From IMG/VR virus record IMGVR_UViG_3300029319_000264, positions 1 to 32,115 of that record: a stretch of 32,115 nt of DNA; one strand, 5' to 3'. This document shows, one piece after another, positions 6,274 through 12,559 of this stretch. Position numbers and translations under genes: made by a program. The first letter of the stretch is position 1, and each line of letters starts with the position of its first letter. The notes under the pieces were generated by a model, which worked only from the letters and a program-made list of their open reading frames with translations, did not search any database and was not told where the DNA came from. Source of the DNA: a virus.

Positions 6274-7221
6274 CTACGGGGTAAACTCGCCGTCCTCGTC
6301 CGGAATATCACACAGCCCCCACATCTGACATCCTCGGTCTGATTCTGACTCAGGTGTAAAAAGCTGATATTGCTTGCCCCCCCTCGACGTCTTTGACCAC
6401 TTCACCACTTTGTCGATATCCCAATATCCCTTATTGTCTTTTGCCAAAAAAAACTTTGGCATCTGTTTATCTGCTTGCACTTCCTCGTCATTTTTTTGCC
6501 GTCTGATCTGAACGAGTTCTTCAACATCCCTCTCAAGATCTCGGATTAATTTAATCCTTTCGGGTGTATCTTCTGCCACGGCTCGAATCTCATCTTTTCG
6601 AGACATGATGCAGGGCCAACAGCCGACTCGTTTAGCCGGGTTTTTGTCCTTTAGATAAAGCGGAGCGGGTCTAAGGTTATGCTCTGCATGTATCGCCACA
6701 ACATCAGCGACCCGCCAAGTAATTAGCGGTCGCCAGGTGGAAAGCCCTTCAACTTTAAAGGGGCTATCGTCATCCCACTCCTCAAATCTTGAGCGTGCTA
6801 CACTTTCATGCGCCCTGATGCCGACTGCATTGATAGGAGGCTTTCCGTGTTTTTTTGCTATTTGCTTAACGAAGCTTTCTTGCGGCTTGATCTTCAGTTC
6901 AATCGTGCAGAATCGAAATCTACGCGACGGAAAAAATGCTTTTTTGCGCACTAGGTCTGGCATTCCCCCAGGGTATTTTTCAGATCTGACAATGGCTATT
7001 TCTCCGAATAATGGCCGCAGAACCTCGTTGACGTATTTTGTTAAATCACCATGCTCCCACCCTGTGTCTGCCATCACAAAATAAAGCGGATTGGTTTTTC
7101 TGATCTCCAGATTATGGATCAGATAAAGCGCCATGGCGGTTGAGTCTTTTCCACCGGAGATACTGGCAACAACTGGCCTTCCGCTCTCTTTCACAAATCT
7201 TGCCCATTTACTAATTTCCAT
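6274..7221 (-). CDS. PAPS-reductase / DndC-like PP-loop protein
   Basis: This 315-residue protein belongs to the PP-loop ATP pyrophosphatase superfamily. SISGGKDST (20-28) is the nucleotide-binding loop. RFRFCTIELKIKP (101-113) has the R..CT...K..P pattern shared by PAPS reductases and the DndC sulfur-transfer protein. Further cysteines lie in GCWPC (C201, C204) and near the C-terminus (C298, C304), so a metal or Fe-S cluster is possible. Its start overlaps the end of the prim-pol gene by 11 bases, with GGGGTG before the ATG. Many phages carry such a protein without a known substrate; sulfur-containing DNA or RNA modification is more plausible here than sulfate assimilation. Confidence 0.82.
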   Translation of the reverse strand: MEISKWARFVKESGRPVVASISGGKDSTAMALYLIHNLEIRKTNPLYFVMADTGWEHGDLTKYVNEVLRPLFGEIAIVRSEKYPGGMPDLVRKKAFFPSRRFRFCTIELKIKPQESFVKQIAKKHGKPPINAVGIRAHESVARSRFEEWDDDSPFKVEGLSTWRPLITWRVADVVAIHAEHNLRPAPLYLKDKNPAKRVGCWPCIMSRKDEIRAVAEDTPERIKLIRDLERDVEELVQIRRQKNDEEVQADKQMPKFFLAKDNKGYWDIDKVVKWSKTSRGGKQYQLFTPESESDRGCQMWGLCDIPDEDGEFTP

Positions 7222-9409
7222 GATTCACCCCTTCTGATTCGATAGCCACAAAAGCCTCTCGCTTTCGTCCTGCTCCCCGATGCCCAACCTCAACAAGCGC
7301 CACCTCCTGAGCATCCACTAGCGCGCGCATAATCTCCGCGTGCTCCCTGGGCTTGAGGTTTCGAAACTTGCGCTTCAGCTCTGCGGATGTGAGCCCGCGC
7401 TCACCTGCCCGCACAATGGCTGACAACATCGTTTGACGCTGCGCGCCAAATTGGCTCGAGGTTACCCGCTCAGATACTGCGCTCACCAGACGGTTGAACG
7501 AATGGGATGTGTAGTCTATCGCCCAGCGCATGGACTCGGCGTCAATCTCCTGACAGCACTTGCTCGAGCTGATGATTGCTGCCACCCGCATCGATATCTC
7601 AACCGCACGGGCAAGCAGGACATCAAGCCCCGAGTCTGCGAGCTGGCGGCGCCGCTTGACCGTCTCCGCTTCGAAAGCATCAATCAGATCGTAGGCTTCA
7701 TCTGAAAAACCCATCTCCGTAGGCTTGGGTGCTACATCATGAACGCCGCCGACATCAAAGACGCCGCCTTTTTTACGCATGTTCTTGGCCCACCGAACTA
7801 CCGCCATTGGCGGCTCAACTCGAGCCCTCCCGCGCCGCCTGGCCTGACACTCTGCGTCAGACTCAATCACGAGAAAGCGGCCTAACATCCCCGCCTCAAT
7901 ATCCGCGTCCCCGATAGCCGAGTAGAATTGCCTCGGCGTGGTCATCGCATAGACCGTAATGGCTGGGCTTACCACCTTGAGCCGCTCTGACTCGCTGCGC
8001 TGCTTTTCTGTCAGAGCCATGGTTGAATATGCCCTTGGGCGCAGCACACCATCGAGCCGCCCGAAAGCCTCGACAAGCACCGTGACCGCCTCTTGCAGTT
8101 GAGAGTTGCCGCTCGCTTGGCAAGCTTGCAGATACTTTCCAAACTCATCGATGATGCAGATGTGAGTTGGCCTGTCCCTGAGCTCTGAAAAAACAGCGCC
8201 CGGCGACGTATAGCCGCTGCCCCCTATGAGGTCACCGAGCCCAGCCGCCTCGAGCACCTTCTCAACCGCTTTTTTGCCGTATTCTTTACCGGTGCCTGAC
8301 TTGGCCACCGTCAAAAAATAGAGGCTTGTGCAATTGCTTTCGGTGGTGATGTATCGCCGCCCAAGCACTACTGAGCCGAGCGCGAGCGCTGACTGTATGG
8401 CCATATCTACATGGGGAGCCGGGGCTGTCTCCATATACCAATCGACAAGCGAGCCGAGCACCCCGGGCACTGAGTGAAGGTGCTCCGGCAGCCCGGTCTG
8501 CTTTGCGGGTTGCCTGAGCTTCACCGGGTCAACCGCAACTTGGATTGGCTCGGCTTCTGGGTTGTTTTGCTTGTGCGTCTTCCAAATGCTCCAGACAATC
8601 CTTCGAATCTCGGAATCCTCAAGCGGCTCTGGGTTTCTCGCGTTCCACTCTGCCAGCCGGTGGTAACACTGGGCCTGGTCAAGCCCCTCTTGAATCCACT
8701 GCCCGACCAGCGAAGCGCTAGATGCGTTACGCTCCCCCGGCAGAGCTGGCGAGCCGTCATGCGGCAGCCGCACAGATGATACGTCAAAGATGATATCTCT
8801 GTAATCCTTCTGAGCCGGGTTCACCTTGCCCTGAACCGCTTGATAGAGCTTCTCGAGCACTTTGGGCGAGCGATAAGCGATATCATCAAACTCATCAACA
8901 CCATCGCAAACCTCAAGGTCATACGCCGCACGCTTAACCCCATAGCTCACGAGCTTTTCGTCTTTGTCCGCTGTACGCACGCTGCCCGGTGCTACGACGT
9001 AAGACCCGCGCTCTGGGTCCCCCTGGGGTGAATGGAATAGGTCAATGCCCTGATTGATACGGCTAGCCAGCCGCGCTTTCGGGTCTGTTCTGAAATAGAG
9101 GTGCTTACCTCTCGGCGTGCTCACCTCGAAATTCGACCGCCCAACAATGGACCGAATCAACTCTTCTTTCGCCGGGTCATCAATATCAACAACAACAAGC
9201 CCCCGCCCCGTGCGGATGCCTAGGTTGATTTGCGGGTTCTCTTCGTCAATCTCTTCTATCTCCTCCTCTGACACGGTGTTACCCGCATCGAACCTGTTCC
9301 ATCCCTTGGTAATTACTTTGTTGGTGCCACGCTCCCCGCGCAGCACTCGACCGGGGAAAAGCTCAAAAAGCTTGCCCCAGTCTGCTGGTGTAAAATTCGC
9401 CATCATCAT
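7211..9409 (-). CDS. Bifunctional primase-polymerase / DUF3987-like helicase protein
   Basis: This is the main replication protein. The N-terminal prim-pol (AEP) domain has LGIRTGRGLVVVDIDDP with the catalytic DxD, then STPRGKHLYFR carrying the conserved His. A primase C-terminal-like helical segment follows (GERNASSASLVGQWI ... EIRRIVWSIWK). The second half is a P-loop ATPase with AKSGTGKEYGKK (Walker A) and ICIIDEFGK (Walker B), as in DUF3987 phage helicases. The end resembles a winged helix (GLTSAELKRKFRNL). Of three tandem ATGs at 9409, 9406 and 9403, all follow AGGGGG; 9409 is given, but 9406 or 9403 has better spacing. A TTG at 9439 is less likely. From 9409 the length is 732 residues. 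Confidence 0.9.
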   Translation of the reverse strand: MMMANFTPADWGKLFELFPGRVLRGERGTNKVITKGWNRFDAGNTVSEEEIEEIDEENPQINLGIRTGRGLVVVDIDDPAKEELIRSIVGRSNFEVSTPRGKHLYFRTDPKARLASRINQGIDLFHSPQGDPERGSYVVAPGSVRTADKDEKLVSYGVKRAAYDLEVCDGVDEFDDIAYRSPKVLEKLYQAVQGKVNPAQKDYRDIIFDVSSVRLPHDGSPALPGERNASSASLVGQWIQEGLDQAQCYHRLAEWNARNPEPLEDSEIRRIVWSIWKTHKQNNPEAEPIQVAVDPVKLRQPAKQTGLPEHLHSVPGVLGSLVDWYMETAPAPHVDMAIQSALALGSVVLGRRYITTESNCTSLYFLTVAKSGTGKEYGKKAVEKVLEAAGLGDLIGGSGYTSPGAVFSELRDRPTHICIIDEFGKYLQACQASGNSQLQEAVTVLVEAFGRLDGVLRPRAYSTMALTEKQRSESERLKVVSPAITVYAMTTPRQFYSAIGDADIEAGMLGRFLVIESDAECQARRRGRARVEPPMAVVRWAKNMRKKGGVFDVGGVHDVAPKPTEMGFSDEAYDLIDAFEAETVKRRRQLADSGLDVLLARAVEISMRVAAIISSSKCCQEIDAESMRWAIDYTSHSFNRLVSAVSERVTSSQFGAQRQTMLSAIVRAGERGLTSAELKRKFRNLKPREHAEIMRALVDAQEVALVEVGHRGAGRKREAFVAIESEGVNHGN

Positions 9410-9458
9410 TGCCCCCTGGCATATCTCTAGTTTTTTCAATTCAGTTGATATTGTTGAA

Positions 9459-9650
9459 TTATTTAGATTTAGCCAGCTCCCGCCTCAGAATTGGGAGCCC
9501 CCGCACAATTGCAAGTCGCATAACGTCAGCCCGCGTGGCAATACCCCGGGGGCTCAATCGCTCATCATCCGCGACTTTCTCCACCAGCTCGTCACATTGT
9601 TCGAATAACTTCTGGCTGCACCGCAGCCCGTAAACCTCTGATTTTGCCAT
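9459..9650 (-). CDS. Small DNA-binding protein, possible ribbon-helix-helix regulator
   Basis: The 63-residue product begins AKSEVYGLRCSQKLFEQCDEL. A short strand-like start is followed by two helices, the second being ATRADVMRLAIVRGLPILR. That pattern and size resemble Arc/CopG-type ribbon-helix-helix proteins ('..R.eviR.Ai..gl..l'). AAGGAG lies nine bases before the ATG. It sits one base after dcm and before the prim-pol gene, where an autoregulator of the divergent promoters at 10440-10487 would fit. Function is inferred from size and pattern only. Confidence 0.6.
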   Translation of the reverse strand: MAKSEVYGLRCSQKLFEQCDELVEKVADDERLSPRGIATRADVMRLAIVRGLPILRRELAKSK

Positions 9651-9651
9651 C

Positions 9652-10395
9652 TCATATCTCTCCTTTTAATTGTTGAATTCGCAGCCCCACTTGGTACGCG
9701 ACCTGGGGCACCACTGCATTGCCTAGGGCTCTGAGCATAGCCACCCTGCCGGGAATCCCATCATCCACCGGACGAACCGAACCGAGAGCTTGCCAGGGGT
9801 ACCGAGCATCCCCAAGCGAGCCATGCTGTCGAGGCTGTGCCTTATCTTCCCCGTGCGCCCTGCCGCGCCGCCCTGATTGCTCCCGTAGGATGCCGCCGCC
9901 GGAGTCGGCAGCACGCCGAAGCCATGCGATGATAAACACTCTGTCGCGTCGGTGGCACGCCCCGACGGCTGCCGCGCTGATAGTATCCCATTCCGCATCG
10001 TACCCGCACCTGGCAAGCTGGCAGAGTACTTCGGACAATCCCCGTCCAGTGAGCGCTGGAACGTTTTCAATGATGACGAATCTTGGCAATACCAAGCGAA
10101 TGAGCCTAGCAAACTCCCTCCAAAGGCCGGAGCGCTCCCCAGCCAGCCCGGCACCGCTCCCTGCGACGCTGATATCTTGGCAAGGGAACCCCCCGCAGAT
10201 GAGCTCTGCGCCAGCAATATCCCCAGCTCTAACTGTTCTGACATCCTCAAACCTCCTCGCATCGGGCCAGTGCCTTGCCAGCACAGAACGGCAGAAAGCA
10301 TCCTGCTCGACTTGCCAGAGCGTCTCACCCACCCCGGCAGCCTCAAGCCCTAGCTCAAGCCCACCAATTCCGCTAAACAAGCTGCAAATCTTCAT
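9652..10395 (-). CDS. dcm: DNA (cytosine-5) methyltransferase
   Basis: The protein transfers methyl from SAM to C5 of cytosine. Motif I is SLFSGIGGLELGLEAAG (5-21). The catalytic loop GGFPCQDIS puts Cys72 in motif IV, IIENVPAL (108-115) is motif VI, and the C-terminal LRALGNAVVPQVAYQVG is motif X. At 247 residues it is shorter than most C5 methyltransferases, and the target-recognition part is a brief Gly/Arg-rich stretch (about 165-215). That stretch is also read in another frame by the nested ORF at 9723-10346. The gene is first in the minus-strand replication operon, behind a near-consensus promoter. Self-protection against restriction is the likely role. Confidence 0.93.
   Translation of the reverse strand: MKICSLFSGIGGLELGLEAAGVGETLWQVEQDAFCRSVLARHWPDARRFEDVRTVRAGDIAGAELICGGFPCQDISVAGSGAGLAGERSGLWREFARLIRLVLPRFVIIENVPALTGRGLSEVLCQLARCGYDAEWDTISAAAVGACHRRDRVFIIAWLRRAADSGGGILREQSGRRGRAHGEDKAQPRQHGSLGDARYPWQALGSVRPVDDGIPGRVAMLRALGNAVVPQVAYQVGLRIQQLKGEI
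9723..10346 (-). CDS. Nested ORF in a second frame of dcm, resembling the WLMGFPxGW phage family
   Basis: This 207-codon ORF lies wholly inside dcm on the same strand, shifted by one base. Its translation contains SSSLKTFQRSLDGDC, then LPGAGTMRNGILS, GVLPTPAAASYGSNQGG, GKIRHSLDSMAR, and near the C-terminus VRWMMGFPAGW. From memory these are, in order, the hallmarks of a phage protein family of unknown function often found next to phage Dcm genes ('SLKTSQ.SL ... PR.GTM.nG ... LPTP.A ... lnP.wvEWLMGfP.GW'). The match spans several separate motifs, so chance is unlikely. The same DNA encodes complete Dcm motifs in the other frame. Whether both are expressed is unknown; the proposed ATG at 10346 has no obvious strong ribosome site. 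Confidence 0.5.
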   Translation of the reverse strand: MRLPGWVRRSGKSSRMLSAVLCWQGTGPMRGGLRMSEQLELGILLAQSSSAGGSLAKISASQGAVPGWLGSAPAFGGSLLGSFAWYCQDSSSLKTFQRSLDGDCPKYSASLPGAGTMRNGILSARQPSGRATDATECLSSHGFGVLPTPAAASYGSNQGGAAGRTGKIRHSLDSMARLGMLGTPGKLSVRFVRWMMGFPAGWLCSEP

Positions 10396-10439
10396 CCTGT
10401 GCCCCGTACTTTTACCTCAAAAAAAACCTATCGATGTTG

Positions 10440-10468
10440 ATTATACGTTGCACGTTTGTTGACTGCAA
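10440..10468 (-). promoter_or_regulatory. Minus-strand promoter for dcm/replication operon
   Basis: Read on the minus strand, TTGCAG (10468-10463) and a perfect TATAAT (10445-10440) are 17 bases apart. The start codon of dcm is 45 bases downstream. This is the best sigma70-like match on this strand. Confidence 0.7.
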
Positions 10469-10469
10469 C
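10447..10469. promoter_or_regulatory. Inverted repeat between the divergent promoters
   Basis: GTTGCA (10447-10452) and TGCAAC (10464-10469) are exact inverted arms that cover both -35 boxes. It is a likely operator by which one regulator could act on both promoters. Confidence 0.4.
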
Positions 10470-10487
10470 CCCCGGATGATGTGTAAT
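10459..10487 (+). promoter_or_regulatory. Plus-strand promoter for early operon
   Basis: TTGACT (10459-10464) and TGTAAT (10482-10487) are 17 bases apart, 44 bases before the first early gene. Its -35 box overlaps that of the divergent minus-strand promoter by two bases. Confidence 0.65.
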
Positions 10488-10509
10488 GACAATGTGCCCA
10501 GAGGACCAA

Positions 10510-10529
10510 CGAACGAACGAAAGGAAAAA
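10510..10529 (+). repeat. CGAA-repeat leader and ribosome site, copy 1
   Basis: Three CGAA units (10510-10521) run into AGGAAAAA just before the ATG at 10532. This is the first of five related leaders in the early operon. Confidence 0.6.
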
Positions 10530-10531
10530 CC

Positions 10532-10900
10532 ATGAGCCGCAAAAAAGAAAACATCAAGCCATGTGTCGTAAAGAAGTCTCAGCAGTGGGAAGCAATCATG
10601 GCGGCTGTTGAAGAGCTTGAAGAAACAGGCTCTGCCCTTGGCTCAACCCTGGCCGAGTGGGCAGAATCAGCGCGCATCAACGGTTGCGATACTTTCAAGT
10701 CAGTCGGTCGATGTGGAGTCGCTGAGTATTACGATTTTTCAGATGTTGAGGGTTATTGCTCGGAAACAATCGACGACATGTGTAAGGACTGCTTGGCTCT
10801 CGAAACTTTCGACCTTGCTATCCCCGCAGATCGTCTTCAGGAGGTTACGCAAGAAGAAGCCGAGGCAGCGCAACTGGCAATTATCAAGCAGTGTCTTTGA
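10532..10900 (+). CDS. Hypothetical early protein (122 aa)
   Basis: This is the first gene of the plus-strand early operon and I do not recognise its product. It has a basic start (SRKKENIKPCVVKK), a helical segment (QWEAIMAAVEELEE), six cysteines of which three cluster at about 75-87 (GYCSETIDDMCKDCLA), and an acidic helical C-terminus. The C...C..C arrangement could bind a metal but fits no family I know. The start is fixed by the CGAA leader and AAAGGAAAAA. First-gene position behind a strong promoter suggests early host takeover or counter-defence; this is inference only. Confidence 0.75.
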   Translation: MSRKKENIKPCVVKKSQQWEAIMAAVEELEETGSALGSTLAEWAESARINGCDTFKSVGRCGVAEYYDFSDVEGYCSETIDDMCKDCLALETFDLAIPADRLQEVTQEEAEAAQLAIIKQCL

Positions 10901-10902
10901 GA

Positions 10903-10926
10903 CGAACGAACGAACGAAAGGAAAAA
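10903..10926 (+). repeat. CGAA-repeat leader and ribosome site, copy 2
   Basis: Four CGAA units (10903-10918) followed by AGGAAAAA lie just before the ATG at 10929. The block is nearly identical to copy 1 except for one more unit. Confidence 0.6.
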
Positions 10927-10928
10927 CG

Positions 10929-11147
10929 ATGAGCATTCAGGCACAAAACACCGATGAAATTGTAGAGCGCCGCTGGCGTACAAGGTCTGAACTGATTGGT
11001 AGGTGGGGCTTTACATGGGACGAAATCAAGTCGAAGCCCCTTGATTGGCTTGAATCTACTTTGGCCGATGAGCAAGAAATGTGGGCCATTGGAGAAGCAG
11101 AGCGCCGGTCCGAGCAAGCTCTCTACGGATACGAATTGTCACGGTGA
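10929..11147 (+). CDS. Hypothetical early protein (72 aa)
   Basis: I do not recognise this 72-residue product. It is charged and probably helical (RRWRTRSELIGRWGFTWDEI, then ADEQEMWAIGEAERRSEQAL), rich in Trp and acidic residues. The reading frame is open further upstream to 10608, but that part lies inside the previous gene in another frame. The ATG at 10929 directly after the CGAA leader is the clear start. The stop is followed at once by the tandem hairpin element at 11152-11198. Confidence 0.72.
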   Translation: MSIQAQNTDEIVERRWRTRSELIGRWGFTWDEIKSKPLDWLESTLADEQEMWAIGEAERRSEQALYGYELSR

Positions 11148-11151
11148 TGGG

Positions 11152-11198
11152 TGCCCCTTCGGGGGCATTAAACCGCAGGCCCCGTCCAAAGCCGGGGC
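11152..11198 (+). repeat. Tandem hairpin element, copy 1
   Basis: The first stem is TGCCCC-TTCG-GGGGCA (11152-11167), closed by the very stable UUCG tetraloop. The second is GCCCCG (11179-11184) with CGGGGC (11193-11198) around TCCAAAGC. The element fills the gap between two genes, 21 bases before the next ATG. It may attenuate or process the transcript. Without a U-tract, a simple terminator is unlikely. Confidence 0.65.
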
Positions 11199-11204
11199 AA
11201 TGAA

Positions 11205-11216
11205 CGAAAGGGAAAA
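11205..11216 (+). repeat. CGAA leader, shortest copy (copy 3)
   Basis: A single CGAA (11205-11208), preceded by a decayed TGAA, leads into AGGGAAAA before the ATG at 11219. It shows the repeat number is not fixed. Confidence 0.5.
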
Positions 11217-11218
11217 CG

Positions 11219-11380
11219 ATGAGAAAAATTGATGCTAGCGGTGAATCGGTCACAAAAGACGCCCTCGATACCATTAAAGAGATTCTCGCATTTTGGGAAT
11301 CTGGAGAGCCTATTCACCCGCGAGTTGCCGAGCAAGCGCTGTATGTGGTTAAGAGGCTCGAGCATTTTTTAGCAGACTAA
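11219..11380 (+). CDS. Small hypothetical early protein (53 aa)
   Basis: The ATG at 11219 follows AAAGGGAAAACG and opens 53 codons to TAA at 11378-11380. The translation starts MRKIDASGESVTKDALDTI and ends VVKRLEHFLAD. It is small, helical and acidic, and I do not recognise it. The leader, the ribosome site and tight packing between two CGAA leaders support a real gene despite its size. Confidence 0.65.
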   Translation: MRKIDASGESVTKDALDTIKEILAFWESGEPIHPRVAEQALYVVKRLEHFLAD

Positions 11381-11394
11381 CAAGCCAGCAAAGA

Positions 11395-11416
11395 CGAACG
11401 AACGAACGAAAGGGAA
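11395..11416 (+). repeat. CGAA-repeat leader, copy 4
   Basis: Four CGAA units (11395-11410) followed by AGGGAAG lie just before the ATG at 11418. Confidence 0.6.
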
Positions 11417-11417
11417 G

Positions 11418-11789
11418 ATGATGACTAGAGCAATTTACACTTATCGATACCGAAGCGGAACCGAAACCAGAGAGTTTCGACTTTCAGAGCGCAGCCATGG
11501 AAAGTATGTGTTCCATCATATTGACCACAACGGCCAGCCTCACACCGGGCGTTACTTCACAGATAATCTTGAAAACGTGGACCGGTGGGTGTTTTCGCGC
11601 TTGGAGGAGCTTTACAGGGTGGACACTGTTTTTCCTGGTCGCGCCCCATCCTCATCCCTTTATGTCGATGTGCACTACCGAGACGGTCGCACATTTACCA
11701 TCAAGTGCAGCCTTCTGAGTATCGACACGTTTTACGACGGAGTAGTAGAAGGCCCCCGAGGGGCTCGTGTCATTTCCAAAAACTTCTAG
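11418..11789 (+). CDS. Hypothetical early protein (123 aa)
   Basis: I do not recognise this product. The start is rich in aromatic residues and likely beta-structured (AIYTYRYRSGTETREFRLS). A His-rich patch (YVFHHIDHNGQPHTG) and a C-terminal beta-like part (SLYVDVHYRDGRTFTIK) follow. No catalytic motif or membrane segment is visible. Two ATGs in tandem (11418, 11421) follow the CGAA leader. The stop is followed by the second tandem hairpin element. Confidence 0.72.
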   Translation: MMTRAIYTYRYRSGTETREFRLSERSHGKYVFHHIDHNGQPHTGRYFTDNLENVDRWVFSRLEELYRVDTVFPGRAPSSSLYVDVHYRDGRTFTIKCSLLSIDTFYDGVVEGPRGARVISKNF

Positions 11790-11797
11790 GTGATGGG

Positions 11798-11842
11798 TGC
11801 CCTTCGGGGCATTAAACCGCAAGCCCCGTCCAAAGCCGGGGC
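11798..11842 (+). repeat. Tandem hairpin element, copy 2
   Basis: This repeats the element at 11152-11198. TGCCC-TTCG-GGGCA (11798-11811) has lost one pair from both arms, so pairing is preserved. GCCCCG/CGGGGC (11823-11828 with 11837-11842) keeps the same TCCAAAGC loop. The bases between the stems are also conserved. Confidence 0.65.
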
Positions 11843-11844
11843 AA

Positions 11845-11868
11845 CGAACGAACGAACGAAAGGGAAAA
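11845..11868 (+). repeat. CGAA-repeat leader, copy 5
   Basis: Four CGAA units (11845-11860) run into AGGGAAAA before the ATG at 11871. It lies directly behind the second tandem hairpin element. Confidence 0.6.
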
Positions 11869-11870
11869 CG

Positions 11871-12365
11871 ATGAAAATCAATCTAAAGCACGAAGCAAAA
11901 ATTGAAGCCGCCCTGGGCGCCGTGAACGGCAAAGCGGGAGCGCACGTAATCTGTGACGTTGAGCATCTGGAGGAGTTAGCCGAGCGCGCCGAGTTGGAAC
12001 TAGAGCGGCGCGGCGTGACCAAGGCAGAGCGCTCTGGTTGCGGCATGGAGTTCATCCCCGCCGGCCCATCATCGAGCTATAAGTACACCTATATTAGTAC
12101 CCGCGTGGTTCTGACACGTGGCAGCAAGGATTGGTTTCTGACCGAGTGCGGCCGCTTCGAAGGCTGGCCTGGCCAAGGTGAGCTTTTCAACCTTCGCGTC
12201 ACAGAAAGCGCCCTGGATCAAATCAAGCGGGCTGCCGTTGCCGGCTTGGTCGGAGCGGATGGCAGAGCGCTAGTAGATGACGCCGCGTTGACTGAGAAGC
12301 TTCAGCGCGCCCGCCGCGAGTGGGAAGCCGCGCAGCGCACTATTGCACGCCTAGGAGGGGCATGA
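11871..12365 (+). CDS. Hypothetical early protein (164 aa)
   Basis: I do not recognise this product. It begins MKINLKHEAKIEAALGAVNG and contains a helical stretch (EHLEELAERAELELERRGV). The Tyr/Ser-rich middle (PSSSYKYTYISTRVVLT) is probably a beta sheet, and the C-terminal helix is EKLQRARREWEAAQRTI. The frame is open upstream to 11790, but that part is the hairpin element, so the ATG after the CGAA leader is the start. It ends in ATGA overlap with the next gene. Confidence 0.72.
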   Translation: MKINLKHEAKIEAALGAVNGKAGAHVICDVEHLEELAERAELELERRGVTKAERSGCGMEFIPAGPSSSYKYTYISTRVVLTRGSKDWFLTECGRFEGWPGQGELFNLRVTESALDQIKRAAVAGLVGADGRALVDDAALTEKLQRARREWEAAQRTIARLGGA

Positions 12366-12559
12366 TGTTGGATTACAAGATGAGGAAGGTTGGCCAAACG
12401 CTCGAGATAGAGCATCTGGTTTTCGGCTGGGTGTCGCTGATTGCTGCGAACCCTGAGCGGGTTTTGATGGAGCGCCGCGACCCGGTTTCTGGTCAGCGCT
12501 CGAAGTATTGGGAAAACAAGAGCTGCTTTAAGCTCGTAAACAGTAAGAGGGCAAAATGA
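12362..12559 (+). CDS. Small basic hypothetical protein (65 aa)
   Basis: An excellent ribosome site (AGGAGGGG) precedes the ATGATG at 12362-12367, which overlaps the previous stop. The product is basic (13 or more Lys/Arg), has the core IEHLVFGWVSLIAANPERVLM, and is not recognised. It overlaps the start of recT by ATGA, so it is coupled to the recombination genes on its 3' side. Confidence 0.7.
   Translation: MMLDYKMRKVGQTLEIEHLVFGWVSLIAANPERVLMERRDPVSGQRSKYWENKSCFKLVNSKRAK

Noticed and set aside
9719-10462. 247-codon ORF on the plus strand opposite dcm
   Set aside because: It is long only because the region is open in several frames. Its translation is Ser/Pro/Arg-rich with no motif, lies antisense to clear Dcm motifs, and has no ribosome site.
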